Notes: generated by a model from the letters alone, not told the origin. A stretch of DNA of 64,000 nucleotides from Strongylocentrotus purpuratus (GCF_000002235.5 NW_022145613.1:1478501-1542500), one strand, 5' to 3'; positions 36,361 through 50,407 are shown, counted from the stretch's first letter. Made by a program: numbers and translations.

Positions 36361-39300
36361 CTGAAAAAATGCGTAACCTGTAAATTGTATACTATAAACT
36401 CATTTTGAAGAACAAAAGCACACTGGGTAGAAGATGGTATTCCGAAGAAATTTTTTTGTCTAAGAATTTTTATCTGGTATTTTCATTTTAATGCTTTTCA
36501 TTCGTCTAAAATTCAGAACACTGTTTTCGTCCACAATTTCAGAACACGAAATGTTAAAAACTATCTATGCTTCTTATACTGAAAGTATAGTGCTATATCA
36601 CTTACTTCAAGTGAAAGCAGAAATTAATCTTGATTTTTAAAAATTTGAAAGAGAGAGAGAGAGAGAGATAGAGGGAGAAAGAGAGAGGAGGCAGAGAACA
36701 CGAATACTAACAGAGTAGCGAGAATTATTTCGAATGATATTGAAATACAGGCATAATGGTCATCCCATTTGCTAGTATTTGCAAACCCTTTTATGATTTA
36801 GGTCCCTCTTTATGAAGCAATGAAAGACACCGTCGCCCTGTTAATTACAACGTTCCTTCTACCTTAATTAATGCAGACAACTAAAATTAGCAAATTTTCA
36901 AATTGATCACGAAGAACTGCATCACCCAAGGAAGTGCGCCGTAAATTGTTTGGAAATTCAACTCCGGTTCTGTCTCGTTGGTTGTACTTGTTGGCGTTTG
37001 CCTCATAAATCCATAGTAAAAATGCGGCGAGCGTTGAGTGTTTTACGTAACGTGAGAAGATTAATGTCTATAAAGAATATCCAGGAGGAAAAAATGGACA
37101 TGATGGAAAAGTATGGTAACGGGCTCAAAATTAATGAAAATGTATTATTAAATATTAAAAGCGATGACGAGAGACTCAATTTAAATTATGCTTGTCCAGG
37201 TAACCAAGCAAAAAAAGACACATCAATATAACAAGAACCGTTTCGCCTTTCTTACTATGAGGCAACGTTTATATTAGCTTGTCTATTCTACCATATTAAC
37301 AATTGTTATTCCCTTCTTGGGGACTTACGTGAACTTTTACTTATAATTCATATTTTTGGATTTTAAGAATAACATTTCCTGTTTTGAGATATTCTCGAGC
37401 TCTCATACTTGGCCTCTGTCCATAGTAAGAGGAAAGGATATCTTTAGATTACATGGCCACAGTGCTTTTGTTTTTTTCTTAAAGTACAATGTGTCAGTAA
37501 TGCTAAAGGCGATAATATTCTTTTCTATCTTCAATAAATGCATTCCCCCTATCCGTAGTTTTGAAAGAAAGTCAGTTTGTTGCCTAAAAGCTCATTAATT
37601 CCAGTTAATTTCTACTTTTATCTGTTTATCCACGCTGAAAGCATAAAGCCTACAACCGTGGATAGATGTCTCATCTTTGATGAAATTGAAATGGTATTAA
37701 AAACTGATGTGTTTGTTTTGCTATTTTAGAACATAAATAAATTAAAGTTGTAACAACAAATTGTTCAAAATCAACTCAGAAACAGTAAATGATACCTAAC
37801 GTAATATAGCAAGGTTGAAATGAAGCGTTCAACTTAAATTTTTGAAGCCAAAATTATAGGTGTGTTTAACTTGCCCCATTTTCTAGCATGTGTTTACTGG
37901 CGTTTAGAAAGTAGATTGTTCAACATTTTTACAATTTTATAATCAGCTATATCCTTTTCGATGTTTTACGGCTTCTGATAAAAGAATTTAAATCGACTTT
38001 AGCAAAGAAAAAAGAAAGAAAAGAATGTATAATCTCAGTGGGCAAGCCGGCCCTTGTTTTTCTTCTAATACATGTTCCTGATGTTACGTGAAACTAATAA
38101 AAATCAAAGATTCATGACACTGCAAGTCAAAGAAAAGGAGCGATATATGAGTTAAAAGAGAAGTGACTAGTGTGTTAGAAGAAAAAAGGCCACAATGAAT
38201 GAAACGTCAATAAAAGGGAAACATAATGAAACTATAATGGAGAAATGAAGAGAAAAGGAAGGACGGTTTGGAAGAAAGGGAGGAGGATTAATAAGCTGAG
38301 TGAATCAATTACATAACGGAAAAGGGAATTAAAAAGAAGCTTAGGGTAAGAGAACAGGGTATTTTATACTTATCTGATGAAGTAGGAGAGTAAGAATGGC
38401 AAAGAAAAAAAAGAAAAATAAGGAGAAAGAAGGAAAGAGAGAGAAAGAGAAAGAGAAAGAGAGAGAAGGGAAAGAGAGAAAAGACGCTTAAAGAGTGGAA
38501 GCAATAGAGAGAAAGATAGAGGGAAATGTAGAGAGAGAGAGAGAGAAAGAAAGAAAGGGAGATCGACGGAGCAAGTAACTCTATGTGTACTCTGCACTCT
38601 GCAAGCGTAAGTGTCTCATTATTTAAATACGTAATCTGTAGATCAGACGATAAAGATCAGTTAAACCTAACTTACGAATAGTAATGATCTCTTTACGCCA
38701 AGCTAATGAAGTCCTGCTGAGAGCACTTATTGTGGTTCCACCTGCGTTCGTACACGGGGAATTACGAAGCAAAAAATTCTATTGTACATGAGCAAGTAGA
38801 TTCAAAGCCTTCGTTGAGATAGTAAATCCACCTGATGGGGGAAATACACGTATATAGTTTAAAATGAACGGATGGAAGTCATAATGCTAAGCTATTGATT
38901 TTCGATTACTCCTTACACCCGATTTAACATAATAGTATATGAATGACTGATCGGTTGATCTATCTTTCTTCTAATCTAAGGTAGATATGGAGTAACCGCC
39001 CCAATCGCAATGTGATCATTTAATAAACATGCCCCAACAACAACTACATTCAGCCATTAGATTTCTTTCAAAATCGCAAAGAAAATGTTCAGCTGACTTC
39101 AGCATTGGCTTTTCGCAGGTCAAATGTACTAACATTAGGTCGTGGACCAGGCATTTACCCAAGGTAGATGATTGAGGATCTCCGGCCTTTTAATTATTAT
39201 CATTCCATAATTTTCTATAGACTATAGACTTAACAGCTCCCACCGTGAAAATAGAAAAACAGGCAACTGATAAAAATACATTAAATTTTTTCAAAAAATA

Positions 39301-42282
39301 AAAAAGACTCTATATTTGAAGCTTTCTGTAGTTCCGAATCAGAACTAATAATTATTATCAATATGTCCATAATATTGGTGTCTGGGTGATATGAATGATA
39401 ATGGAAACTTGACAAGAAGCTTTACATCTTGAAACTTGTCGTTTCCTTTATTTCGTACAGTGGCCTAAAAGCGCAAATCTTGTTTATCACATTTCATCGT
39501 TACCCCTGCTGGGAGAACGATTACCCCCTGGTCCTTACAGGCTTAGAAGCGCATTAAACCTTTATCCTAAATGTCATAATCACGTCTGCTTTAGATGGTG
39601 GGACAAACGCGCGTAAGTGAATGAAAGTAGCACCAATGACAGACGAGAAGTGGAGTGACCATGGTAACAAGTTCAAACGGTTTCGTTTTACACACCAAAA
39701 AGGGAATCCGTATCTACAAAGGTATAAGTTTTCGGGATCTTGATGTAGGTACCAAAAATACAATGAAAGCATTTTTAAAAATCGAAAACTCTGAGAGCAA
39801 AGGAGAGAGATAAAATAGAGAGAGAGAGAGATAGGGGAGGGGGAGGGGGAGATAGAGGAGAGAGCAATAAAAAAATATGGAGAGATAAAGGTGAAATAAA
39901 AGACAATTCAATTAAAGGTAATATAATTCAAAAGACAAACAGTGATAGAAATCAAATAAGGCGGTATAGAAAGCCGAGTGAAATAGAGAAAGAGAGAGAG
40001 AGAGAAAAATAGAAAAAATGAGGGAAAGTGGGTCAGAGAGAGATGGAGAGGGGGATGAATTATTTCGAGTAAAGTAAGATATATTGTTAAAGATGCCCTA
40101 TTTGATATCCCAATAGTCATATGGCCATCCATTATTAATTGTGATTTACGTTGCGGAACCCCATGAAGCATTTATTAAACACATTGTGTGACAGCACATT
40201 TAAATAATCTGTCAAAATCGTTCGCACGTCATATTTCACACTCCATATTGTTTTAAAAAAAATCGGGACCAGAGACTCCTCGGCAGCCTTAAAGTGAACT
40301 TTATTTAGCTTAATATTCATTTCCATTATGAGCGCCAAAACATGTAAAGGTACACAACAAATACAGGTCACTTGTCATATTTGTAGGTATGTCGGTAACA
40401 TCAAACCCATAGCATGACTATTACCCATTACCCATAGTTCGATAGCAGGCCTACATTAATAATTTAACGGGAAACAAAAAGGGTTCCTCGATATATATAA
40501 TTTATATAATCTATTTGATTACGGAAATAATTATAACATAGTTTGACCACATAATCTGAACAAAACATCAAGATATCCATTGAATGAAAAGCCACAAAGT
40601 TTGATGTTGCGCCGTTAATGAAGTGTGCAAGCTTAAATTTTGGATGATTTCACCCTTTAACGCTCGCTCTCCTGTGACTATTTTTATTTAATCAAAGACG
40701 ATATTCTAGACGCTGCTCACACAAAGGAATGTTGACCAATCTTTTCTTTTCGTCTGCAGTAAACCAAACACCCCGACTCCTACGTTAAGGATATTTCAAT
40801 CGATCAAGGCTTGTGTAGCGCCACCCGCCCGCTTCTCGATTTCACACGTTTATTCTCCAACCACCAAACGTGATTAAATCATTTCACAGAAATTGCACTT
40901 CCGGTTGATTACTTTGCGATCTTTGTCGGTCTGAAACAAGGTCGTAGGATGTCTTTATCTTTTTAAGTTCCTATTTTCTTAGTATTAATAGAATTATGTA
41001 TGTTTTGTTATCATGACAATAAAGAAACAGGTACATTACATTCGTGTGCCTAGTACAAGCTGAGAGGTAAATGATAAATCATGCTCTTACATGTCAACGC
41101 TCTTGAGAGAGCTTTAACCAGCGCTCTTAATTTTAAGTTCTGTTGACGGAAACTCTTAGCTCTATCACTTAAGGTGGCAGAGCTTTCTAGGGTAGATTGA
41201 GATAGGATGGACTCCTTAAGGATAAACACTTGACTTGAAGTCGCTACTAGTATGTTCTAAAGAAAAATGAATAATCTAATAGTTGTTTCATAAAATGTAC
41301 GCCTTAAAAACAAGGATGTATATATAAAATAGCTTGTAAAGTTTGACCCAAATAGGAAACTAAACTTAATCAATATCATCATTTTTAAAATGACAGGCTG
41401 AAAGTTTCGAGTTATGAACTTCATTCTTATGCATCAAGTTGATATGATGAAATGAAGCAAGCTTCCGTGCAGATTTAAATGGGAGTGGTTCACCAGATAA
41501 AATCAAATAATTTTGTTTGAAAATGTGCCGTAGTACTAGAAAAGTGTGTTTAATCCGCTTCAAGTTATATTTAAAAAAAATCAATACAAAATTAATAATT
41601 AAGAACTTTCCTAATAATTCCTCCGTTAACTTCGCCGATTTCTCTATGGAAGAACGAAAACATATATGTATCCTGCAAACCTAACATGGTTTTAATACAG
41701 GAGGTTTAGGGGTGCATTTAAAATCAGCAAAACAACAAATGAAGCTATTTTATCTATTGGAAGCACACAAATCTCTGAGGAATTCATCTTGTTGGAAGGG
41801 TTCGTCGTGACTGAGTTTACATCTCTCCCAGGACACATGCTAAAAAAGTCTTTCCTCTTCGAATACAAGATCTCTTTTAAATTTCAAGTTGTTCTATAAG
41901 GTCACACTCTCTCATGGCTGTGAAAATGTGATTAGAAAAACTATCATTACTCGATGTGAATACTGGAAAATGCTTCCAATTTGTGATGATACGAGAGCAT
42001 TCACGCGTTTATCTAACACAGCTGTATGATCGTTTGGGAAGCCGTCGTATGCAAATTTCTCCCTGCATCAAGCATGACAACGGTTGCACGGTAACTCTAA
42101 ATTTATGATATTTTTGTTGATATCCTCAGGGAAAATGTTTACTTCATAAAACAGAAACCAATGGCAATTGCGCCCATTATGTCGTTGGAATTGCGGATCG
42201 CAGGTGATGCATTCTTTTTTTGCCGCTTTGTATAGAGCAAGGGCAACCAGTAATCCCAACACTGTCATGACTGATGGCGTAG

Positions 42283-42431
42283 GGGGGAGTTGTCCTAGAG
42301 GGTAGTTATCTGGGGGTAGTTGTCCCGGGGGTAGTCGTCATAGAGGGTGGTTGCCCTAGGGGGTAGTTGTCCTAGGGGTAGTTGACTGGGGTGGTTATCC
42401 GAGGATGGATGTCCAGGGGGTAGGTGTCCTA
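42283..42431 (+). repeat. Degenerate G-rich tandem repeat, ~16-19 bp unit
   Basis: About eight copies of a unit like GGGGGTAGTTGTCCTAGA. It directly follows, on the plus strand, the start of a 66-codon ATG frame on the minus strand (42068-42268), for which I see no other support. Confidence 0.8.
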
Positions 42432-44928
42432 GAACCGACTGATACCGGCGCTATAAAAGAAAAAGCTGTCCTAATCATTAATGATGGTCATAACGAAATC
42501 ATGTAGCCGACTCATGGACGATGTGAGACAACATTGGCACAACATGAATACATTTTGGATACATGCACAATGTCTGACATTCTATTTTAAAAAATATGTT
42601 TACTATAACTCGTTCTACTACAATACGTTTACTGTAAATTGTTTCAAAAATGTGACCCATTAAAATTAATATTTGCCGATAATAACGATGCCCATTTAGA
42701 TTATAATGCTTCACCAATGAAAGAGAGCATTTATGTTTAGGATGACCGCTTGGATATTTTTGGGCTGTTCGTCTACAGTTTTCACTCTCTTCAGAACTAG
42801 GATAAGCCTGTATCGATTTCTTTCAAACTGCCTCGTTGTGCTAGAAGCACAGTAAAGACAGGATAATAAAGGAGCAACGAGAAAGCCATCGGTGATGGAA
42901 ATGAGAAAAAACAAATTTCGATCTCATCATCTTTACCACTCTTCCATCACATGCAATTTTTCGAGCTAAGTTTTTTAATACCTTGATAAGATATGTCCTT
43001 TTTAATATCATTAAAACAAGGGTTCTGAAATTAAAAGCATTTTGAGAAAACAGTGTCCAGTCTTCCACTGATGATCCCAAGTTGTGATGGATTGAATTAA
43101 ATAATCCACGTTTTTAATCAAAGATGTAAAAAAATGAATCTGTGGGTTGAAAAAGGCTTAGGCTCAAGGGCTTATATCTGGTGCCCCGGATACACCAACG
43201 AGCCTGACACCAGACCAACAACAGGTTCAACACAATTTTACATTACCCTGAATCCCTGAATGGCCATGAATCGGTCGCTTTGAAGACGCTGTGGCGGAGT
43301 AACTGAGACCTAACACTGACGTATAGCAGTTTTGATAAAATGTAAAAATAAAGACCTGTTACAAAAATACGTGCATATATTTTAAGAATGGCATTGTGCA
43401 AAAAGGGTCTCCTTGTTGTTGTTTCAATGAAATGTGCGATATACGCGCGCCTCACCCTACATCGGTATGCTCCAAGTGTGTTTGCGTAGGTGTTTGCGTG
43501 CGTGCGTGGGGGAAGTGTGTGTAAAAATAGTGGAGTGCAAATGGGAACGTGTTGTGCGCTGCCAATAAATCAAGATATCAGATAATTTCTTAATGATCTA
43601 ACGGGACAAGATGTAATCATACAGTAGCCTATTTTAACGTCTACACTAGATCAGTCTATACGATCTGGGTACTAGGAAATGTTCATTGATGGCGGCGCCT
43701 AGTCGAAAACACTAAGGAATTCAATGACCTACTTTTACGAGAGCTCTAACCAATTTGTCCTGCTCCCACTAGAATTTGGCGGGAAATTATAGTCAAATGA
43801 CACCGCTCTCTTGCCTGCTTCATAATAAAAAGACCTGTGGTAACCAAGGTCTTCCAAGCTTTATGATATCAGCTGGCACGTAACATACTGTCGTCAGCCC
43901 ATATAGATATGATCGCATCTTGATTTATTTTTTTAAATTACTCTAATGAAATCAATCGTATTCAAAGACAAATACACACTGTATTTGCAAATCGTTCCCT
44001 CGATTTGCCTATCTAAAAGACATCTCTTTCTGACTAAAATTTAAAGGAAACCTATTTAAATTACATTTACTATCGAAATATAAGTCCGATGAAGCTACTA
44101 CTAACAGATCTAGACTAATTCGATTGTTTGTGACCTGCATTGCATGATTATATCATTGAAGACGAACAATGTTTACAATACAGAACATTGAATCACTGCT
44201 GGAATGTAAAACAGGTAAAAATCTCACTTATTTTCGATATTGCTCGTATGGAAAAGATTATGCAAGCATTTCATCCTGCTGTTAGTATATTATATTTTCC
44301 TTAAATACTCCATTTTTAGAACTATGCGTTGACGTCATTATTCTTTACATTGTCCGGGATTTTTCTTCCTCAGTCATACTAATAGAAAGCAATAATATGA
44401 TTCTACAACAATCAACTTCCACATACCTTTCAATATATATCTAAGCTGAACTTTATACGATTTAATAATAAAATAGTAGATATATCTGTGAGAACAACTC
44501 TAGACGAGAAGCAAAGCCCTTACCGAAATGCTGATGTAATAATATCGACTAATCCTTCCGAAGATAGTCCCTCTTCTGACATCTATAATACAGTGAATTT
44601 ACTGATGTCATGAACCATCGTTCAGATGAATAAGTGGTTCCTCTAAATGTCCGAACCAATAGTGATCTTTATCATGCACCTTTACCCCGTCAAAACTACT
44701 AGGTAAATGTTCCCAGGACCCTTTTAAATGTATCCTTGCTGTCTGAATAACCGAGGTTAGCTATCAAGGGGTCGATCTCCTCTATCGTAATTCTACAGAT
44801 ACTTAAAACAATTATCGATTGTAAAATTTCCCGTAAGTGGCACTGCTGATTTCAATAGTTTAGTTGAAATGTCATGACCAATTTAGCCATTGATTCGCTT
44901 TGTTGGTTCCGATATTGTACTCTGACCT

Positions 44929-45153
44929 CAGGGGCGGATCTAGGGGGGGGGGGGGTTCGGCGGTTTAACCCCCCCCCCCCCTCTTGGGCGGCCAAGTGAA
45001 AACAAAAAAAGGGGGATAAGAAAAAGAAAAAAGAAAAAGAAGAAGAAAAAAGTAAAACAGTAAAGCGACGCGATTTTTTGGAAAATCCTGGATCCACCAC
45101 TGGGTCAACCCCCTCCCCCCCCCCCCCCTGGCAAAAAACTAGATCCGCCCCTG
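44929..45153. mobile_element. hAT-like MITE with poly-G/poly-C, target duplication not clear
   Basis: The ends CAGGGGCGGATCTAG and CTAGATCCGCCCCTG are perfect inverted repeats over 15 bp. The 8-bp flanks (TCTGACCT, GAACTGAC) do not match, so one end may have moved or recombined. An internal CCTGGATCCACCACTG (about 45087-45102) looks like another copy's right end, suggesting a composite. The inside is G and C runs plus a purine tract; the 151-codon minus frame across it is an artefact. Confidence 0.75.
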
Positions 45154-45675
45154 GAACTGACATCAATGGTAACTGGAACGTGAGATGCACTCCCGCTGGT
45201 ACATTAATTAATCTCTGGATTACATTGATAAATGCATCATATTGATGAGACCTTGTTAACATTTCTCTAGGGAACACAGAGACGTGAATGTTTGATGTGG
45301 TTCCCAACCCCTCGTGAGGCAGGGCACTATGGCTTCCTTGCTATAGCATCTCTGTTTACGCATGCAAAACGGCGCCACTTTATTCGAATAATTACCTTAG
45401 AAATACGCTCTAGCTACGGCCCTGTGCGCAAATGAATTACGCAATTCATCGCTTGACATGACGTCTTTCGTGTAATTAATTTTTTGCATGCTACCACTTT
45501 ATGTAGCATAGACCTTGCCATACCACTCTCTGTATTTATAAAACATTGGTCTAGACTTTTCATCCTATATAATTTAATAAAAGGTTTTAATCCGACGTCA
45601 TGTTCAAAGACAGACACTTACTTCATGAGCTAAACGACGGCATACGGAATGAAATCAACACCTATTTTTATTATC

Positions 45676-45723
45676 CGCCACGGGGTCAACCCCCCCCCCC
45701 ACCTTAGCAAAAAGCTAGATCTG
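45676..45723 (+). repeat. Right-end fragment of the 44929 hAT-like family
   Basis: The text CGGGGTCAACC, a C run, TTAGCAAAAAGCTAGATCTG matches the right end of 44929-45153 (GGGTCAACC...GCAAAAAACTAGATC). No left end is present nearby. Confidence 0.6.
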
Positions 45724-45746
45724 ATGGATCGTCGTCTAGTTCATAG

Positions 45747-46033
45747 TAGGGACTTTTAGATTTGCACGACGAGAACGTGGACTCTGCCACGCGTGACTTC
45801 CTTTTAAGGCACTGTCGGGCACTGCCATTGCCTTAAAAGGACGTCACACGTAGCAGTCCATTGTGTCGACGTGCAGTGCCTTAAATGACGTCACACGTAG
45901 CAGTCTATTGTGTCGACGTGCAGTGCCTTAAAATGACGTCACACGTAGCAGTCTATTGTGTCGACGTGCAGTGCCTTAAAATGACGTCACACGTAACAGT
46001 CCACTATGTCGACGTGCAAATCTAAAAGTCCTT
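45747..46033. mobile_element. TA-target MITE (mariner-like), copy 2, with 48-bp repeats carrying TGACGTCA
   Basis: The left end is TA-GGGACTTTTAGATTTGCACG; the right end GCAAATCTAAAAGTCC then TTGA, slightly decayed. Inside, a 48-bp unit (GTGCCTTAAAATGACGTCAC, then ACGTAGCAGTCTATTGTG, TCGACGTGCA) is repeated about four times. Three copies have a perfect cAMP-response-element palindrome TGACGTCA (45886-45893, 45934-45941, 45982-45989). The shorter relative at 50776-50891 has one unit. Confidence 0.85.
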
Positions 46034-46398
46034 GATAGCGAGTTTTCGCCCAGCAACGGACAGACCTTCTACTACGCGGGAGCACTCAGGGTTACGGCCT
46101 TCGCACACCGACCGCCCTCGTTACAACAAGCGGTTTCGTTTTTAGGTGAACGCGTACGTATAGTATGGAGGGGCTGAAAGCAATGCCAATGCCCTGCCGC
46201 GTAATGCAGTACGGACAAGAATACACGACTAGCAACTTATCTTGACTAAGCCACAAAATAGCTTTTTATCATATTTCAACAATAATCATCCAGTTAAAAA
46301 ATAATAAAAAATCTGTTTATATCTTAGCCTATTCATGTTGTTATAGTTTAACAAAAACCTCACGTGTTGAAATTCGCCATCCCCTTTTTTTTGCACTT

Positions 46399-46440
46399 AT
46401 TGCAAAGAGTAGGGTGTAAACCCGATTTTTAGTGTGCCTC
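46399..46440 (+). repeat. Fragment of the second SINE family
   Basis: AGAGTAGGGTGTAAACC and TAGTGTGCCTCC match the 3' part of the SINE at 21842-22120 (there on the minus strand). No tRNA-like head is visible here. Confidence 0.5.
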
Positions 46441-48300
46441 CATACTAATTGGTAATCTTTCTACATAATATCCGTGATAGGCTGCATAGCCCTTTGAAGA
46501 TTAACAAAAGAAGAAGAAGTATGCAATGAACTTAGTTAAACGACTAAATACATATACAAATGGTAAAGAAACACTGTTTCAAATTACAAGTAAAACATTT
46601 TCGGCGTCATGTTCCTAGGCTATCATGTTGTATTCATGTATCTCTAGATTATAGGGCCATTGTGATCCAACATGTTGAAAGATCTTGTGATTTCATCCCA
46701 GTCGCTCTGGGCTAAGAACGAGTGATTGATTGCGAGGAAATAGTTTGCTCTAGAATAAAGTCAAATACAAAAGGTGTGAAATCGTTTTAACCCCTTGAGG
46801 AAACCGGTGAAATCAAAGAGGTCATACGAACAGGATGGTACAAAGCAGCACCTTGGGTGTAGCTATAGGAATCTCTAATCGTGTGATGAATATTTCACGA
46901 TTTGCGAGAATTGCTAGGCAGATATATTCCTTTCTTGTAAGCCAGAAGTGCGCGATTATGATATTAGCAAACTTTGATAGATTTTCATTTTACAACGCGG
47001 AAAGAAAACACATGAACAATTGAGCTATAAATTATATGGAAAATGGAAATAACGTGAACAGATACACGATGGTGGGCCTAACGTGGAGTTAACATTTAAA
47101 GGTAGTATGTTGGAACATGTTTTATGAAGATTAGCTGGTAAAGTACGTTATCTTAAAATGTTATCATCATTCATAACAGTTTAATGTGCATCATTTTTGT
47201 TATGATTGGGCAAAGGTAATAAAACATGCATCATTTAGATAAGAATGAATATGGATTATAACGATGAACTTTGCAAAGTATAACATTATGTAAGTGATGA
47301 TGTGAATGATGTGAACGTGGCTGTAAAGCAAATGCAATTTGGTATTAACATGATGATTTGGTGTTATAGGTATATAATATGTATCATCGTGATGAGTATG
47401 AATAGCAAATGAATGGCATTTAATCCGTAAAGTGAAGGAAATGTGGAATCAGAACCACAAGCTAGTAATGGCGTATCCTGATCATAAATCGGTCAAGTAA
47501 ACCAGCGTGTATCTAGATGGTGCTTTGGAGAAGTTAAACAACCAAATATCGCGAGGTTTGGCGTGAGGTTTTTTGTAAAAGACACCCTTTTCAAGTGTTT
47601 ATAGGCTAACAGATTACAAAGGAAAGTAGAACAACAGTTCCAGAGAAAGATAGAAATCGAATGTGTCAATGCGATTGAAGAGGCAAGATAATGCTAAGCG
47701 CTGGATAGAAGAATCCAGGTTGGATAATGGATGGCTAAAAAAACAACCATACTAAAGGTGCAAACGTCACCAGTTACTTCTCTACAAATTTTCCACGTTA
47801 TCCCATACTGTGAACCCCAAAAAATAGATGGATAAAACAACAACACCAAGAGCAACAAAGAAGTAAATTCAATAAAATAGATCTATTTTCAAACTAATCA
47901 AAAAGTAATGAACCAAACTCTTAGGGTCTATTTTCGTAATACTTAGAAGACAGGTGCTTGACACAGTATGACCAGTTAGTATGACGTTGAAAGGATACTT
48001 TTACTTCGGGTGGATGAATTCCATAGATCATAAGTATCAACGTTTGTATTACTACAAACATCCTGAGGGCGTTCGGAGGTATTTCATGTCGTATTAGGTA
48101 TGTTACAAAGCTCAGACGAAGTCTTAAAAATATGTCACATATTCGGCGTATCGCCGTCTGAGGACTATCGACCGCATGTAATTAATCTTGATGCACTTTG
48201 ATCATTAATACCACGACAGGTCCTTAGATGATAACTGAGAGTAATACGAATATGACATACAACATTCACAAACTAACACTACCAACTCTACAATAACAAA

Positions 48301-48328
48301 GAGAGGAAGAGAGATGGAGAGAGACAGT

Positions 48329-48381
<53 letters not shown>

Positions 48382-48590
48382 GGGGTTGGAGGGAGGGAGA
48401 CAAAATTAGAATGAGGGAGGGAGGGAGGGAGAGAGAAAGAGAAAGTTTGTAGGGGAGAGAGAGGAAGAGAGAGAGAAAAAAAATGTGTGTATGTGTGTGT
48501 GTGTGCGCGCGCGCGTGTGTTTGTGTATGTGTGGCAGAGGGAGAGAGAGAGAGAAAGAGAGAAAGGGATCGAAGAGGACTAGGATGAGAG
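48301..48590 (+). repeat. Compound (GA)n/(GGGA)n/(GT)n microsatellite
   Basis: GA and GGGA repeats to about 48480, a TG/CG alternation (GTGTGTGCGCGCGCGTGTG, about 48496-48530), then more GA. The alternating purine-pyrimidine CG/TG part could adopt Z-DNA. Confidence 0.95.
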
Positions 48591-48892
48591 GACTAAAAAA
48601 AACTCAATTTTTAAATAAATGTCGCATTTTGCTAATCAGGTCTCAGGCGGTATTTTGACAAAAATATAAATAAGGCTCGATGGGATGATATTAACATGGT
48701 TTTATGTTAGAATGAACTAGGAATAACATGGTTCAAAGGATGCGACGAAAATGCACGATTCCATTGTATATAAAAATAATATGATGCGCTAGGAAGATTT
48801 ACACAAAATGACAAGAGTATAAAAAATAATTGACTTCTTCTGGTAAGGGCTCTTCTAGTTGTGGAGCATATTGTACAATCTCCCTGATGAGG

Positions 48893-49181
48893 TGTCGTGG
48901 TCGAGTGGATACGTCGACGGACTGTCGATCTTATGGTCCGCGGTTCGAGTCCCGCCGCGGCACTAATGTCCTTTGGCAAGACATTGATCTACATTTGCCA
49001 CACTCAACCCAGGTGATGTAAATGGGTACCTGGCAGGAATTACGTCCTTGAAATGCTAGTGCGCCGCAGTGGCTGCCTTGCTAAAGCCAGGGTAATAATC
49101 GGGGCAGCGCCAGGAGCGTCACAACGTGACGGACATATGCGCTATATAAGAAGCCACCATTATTATTATTATTATTATTAT
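48893..49181 (+). repeat. tRNA-derived SINE, best-preserved copy
   Basis: The head (48893-48962) folds like a tRNA: TGTCGTG at the 5' side can pair with CGCGGCA at the 3' side (two G-U pairs), with an A box around TGGTCGAGTGG and a B box GGTTCGAGTCCC. The body continues ACTAATGTCCTTTGGCAAGA through GCCAGGGTAATAATCGGGG and GCGCTATATAAGAAGCC to an (ATT)n tail. It shares the body with 353-629 (minus) and 56204-56424. The intact boxes mean it could still be transcribed by pol III. It is a retroposon, not a tRNA gene. Confidence 0.88.
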
Positions 49182-50376
49182 GAGATGAAACTCTCAGTGT
49201 CTTGTATACGTTCTTTATATCTCTTATATGAAATAAGTCCAAAGCTTTCTAGTAAGTATAAACGTAAAAGAAAACAGTTTGGACGGAAATAAAAATAGGA
49301 TACAAAGAGATAAAACACTTTTGTTTGCTCACGTAGGGCCTACAAAAAACAGCTCAACAAACTATTAAGCACTAATATGTACAAATTATGAGAGATTGAA
49401 TATAAAAATTGAAAACATATTAAAGGCTAAAAAAATGGAAGTAAAAAGGGAAATGGGATTATGAGACCGCCGGCCATTCAGAATGATTTACGACCACAGG
49501 ATGTATGATTAGGGGCAGGGGATCGCACAAACACGCGGCATGAATAATTATTGTATCATTAAAACCTTAACGGGCGAAACTATTAACGTAATCAAGTAAT
49601 GGGAAGTAACGTAGAAGATAATTCAACGTAACGAAAGAAATTCACCTAACAATTTACACTTTAAAACTTAAAACTGTAACGTTTAACTGTAACACCAATT
49701 GTCAATACCAAATTACCCAAACTAATGAAATGTAAACAAGCACTGACATTTTTATCATATCGCAACGATGCGAAACGGCACAAAAGGCTAAAACATTTTT
49801 GAAATGAATAAAAACTATACCAATAAATGCAAGTTAATTTGAAAATTAAAATTCATTTTACGATTTCCTATTCTGCATAATATGCACCTCAAATTGGCAA
49901 ATAAAGAATAAGGAATCAAACAAGTCATCAAGATAAACTGTGAAAAAAGAATTTATTTTTGAATGCTCCGGAATATAGCTCTTGCATAGCCTGGGAATTG
50001 TAAAAAATGATGGATAAGAGTCTTGATAGAAAGAAAAGGGTATAATAAGGGGGAGGAAGATTTCTTTTTTTTCAACATCACAACAAAATGTAGGGCAGTG
50101 ACTGAGATTTGATATCTTCTTACGTCAGATAAATGATAACCTAGGCGTTTTAAAGAAGCAAATTGTTGTCGTGACACAGTTTTACTGTTTTTTTCTTCTC
50201 TCTCTCTCTTTTAATTTCCCTCTTCATCCTTATTAATTCGGACGAGGGAATGATGGGGAAGGAAATAATGACAGATCTCATCGATAATAAGATCTTATAA
50301 AAAGCAAGAAATACAAAATCTGAGCTCCTGGACAATCATGAAAGTTATTTCTTCGTTACTGGAGTACAATCAGATG

Positions 50377-50379
<3 letters not shown>
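49182..50379. other. No gene seen
   Basis: AT-rich; minus frames at 49953-50177 and 50150-50335 have no recognisable domain. Confidence 0.4.

Positions 50380-50407
<28 letters not shown>

Noticed and set aside
42068..42268. 66-residue minus-strand secreted protein with a hydrophobic start
   Set aside because: It has an ATG, a hydrophobic start and several Cys, but no splice pairing, no recognised family and an adjacent degenerate repeat; not enough to call.
44852..45307. 151-residue minus-strand protein
   Set aside because: The frame runs through a MITE made of poly-G/C and purine runs, with no conserved domain.
48893..48962. tRNA gene
   Set aside because: The tRNA-like fold continues into a shared SINE body with an ATT tail, repeated three times in the window; no pol III terminator follows the fold.
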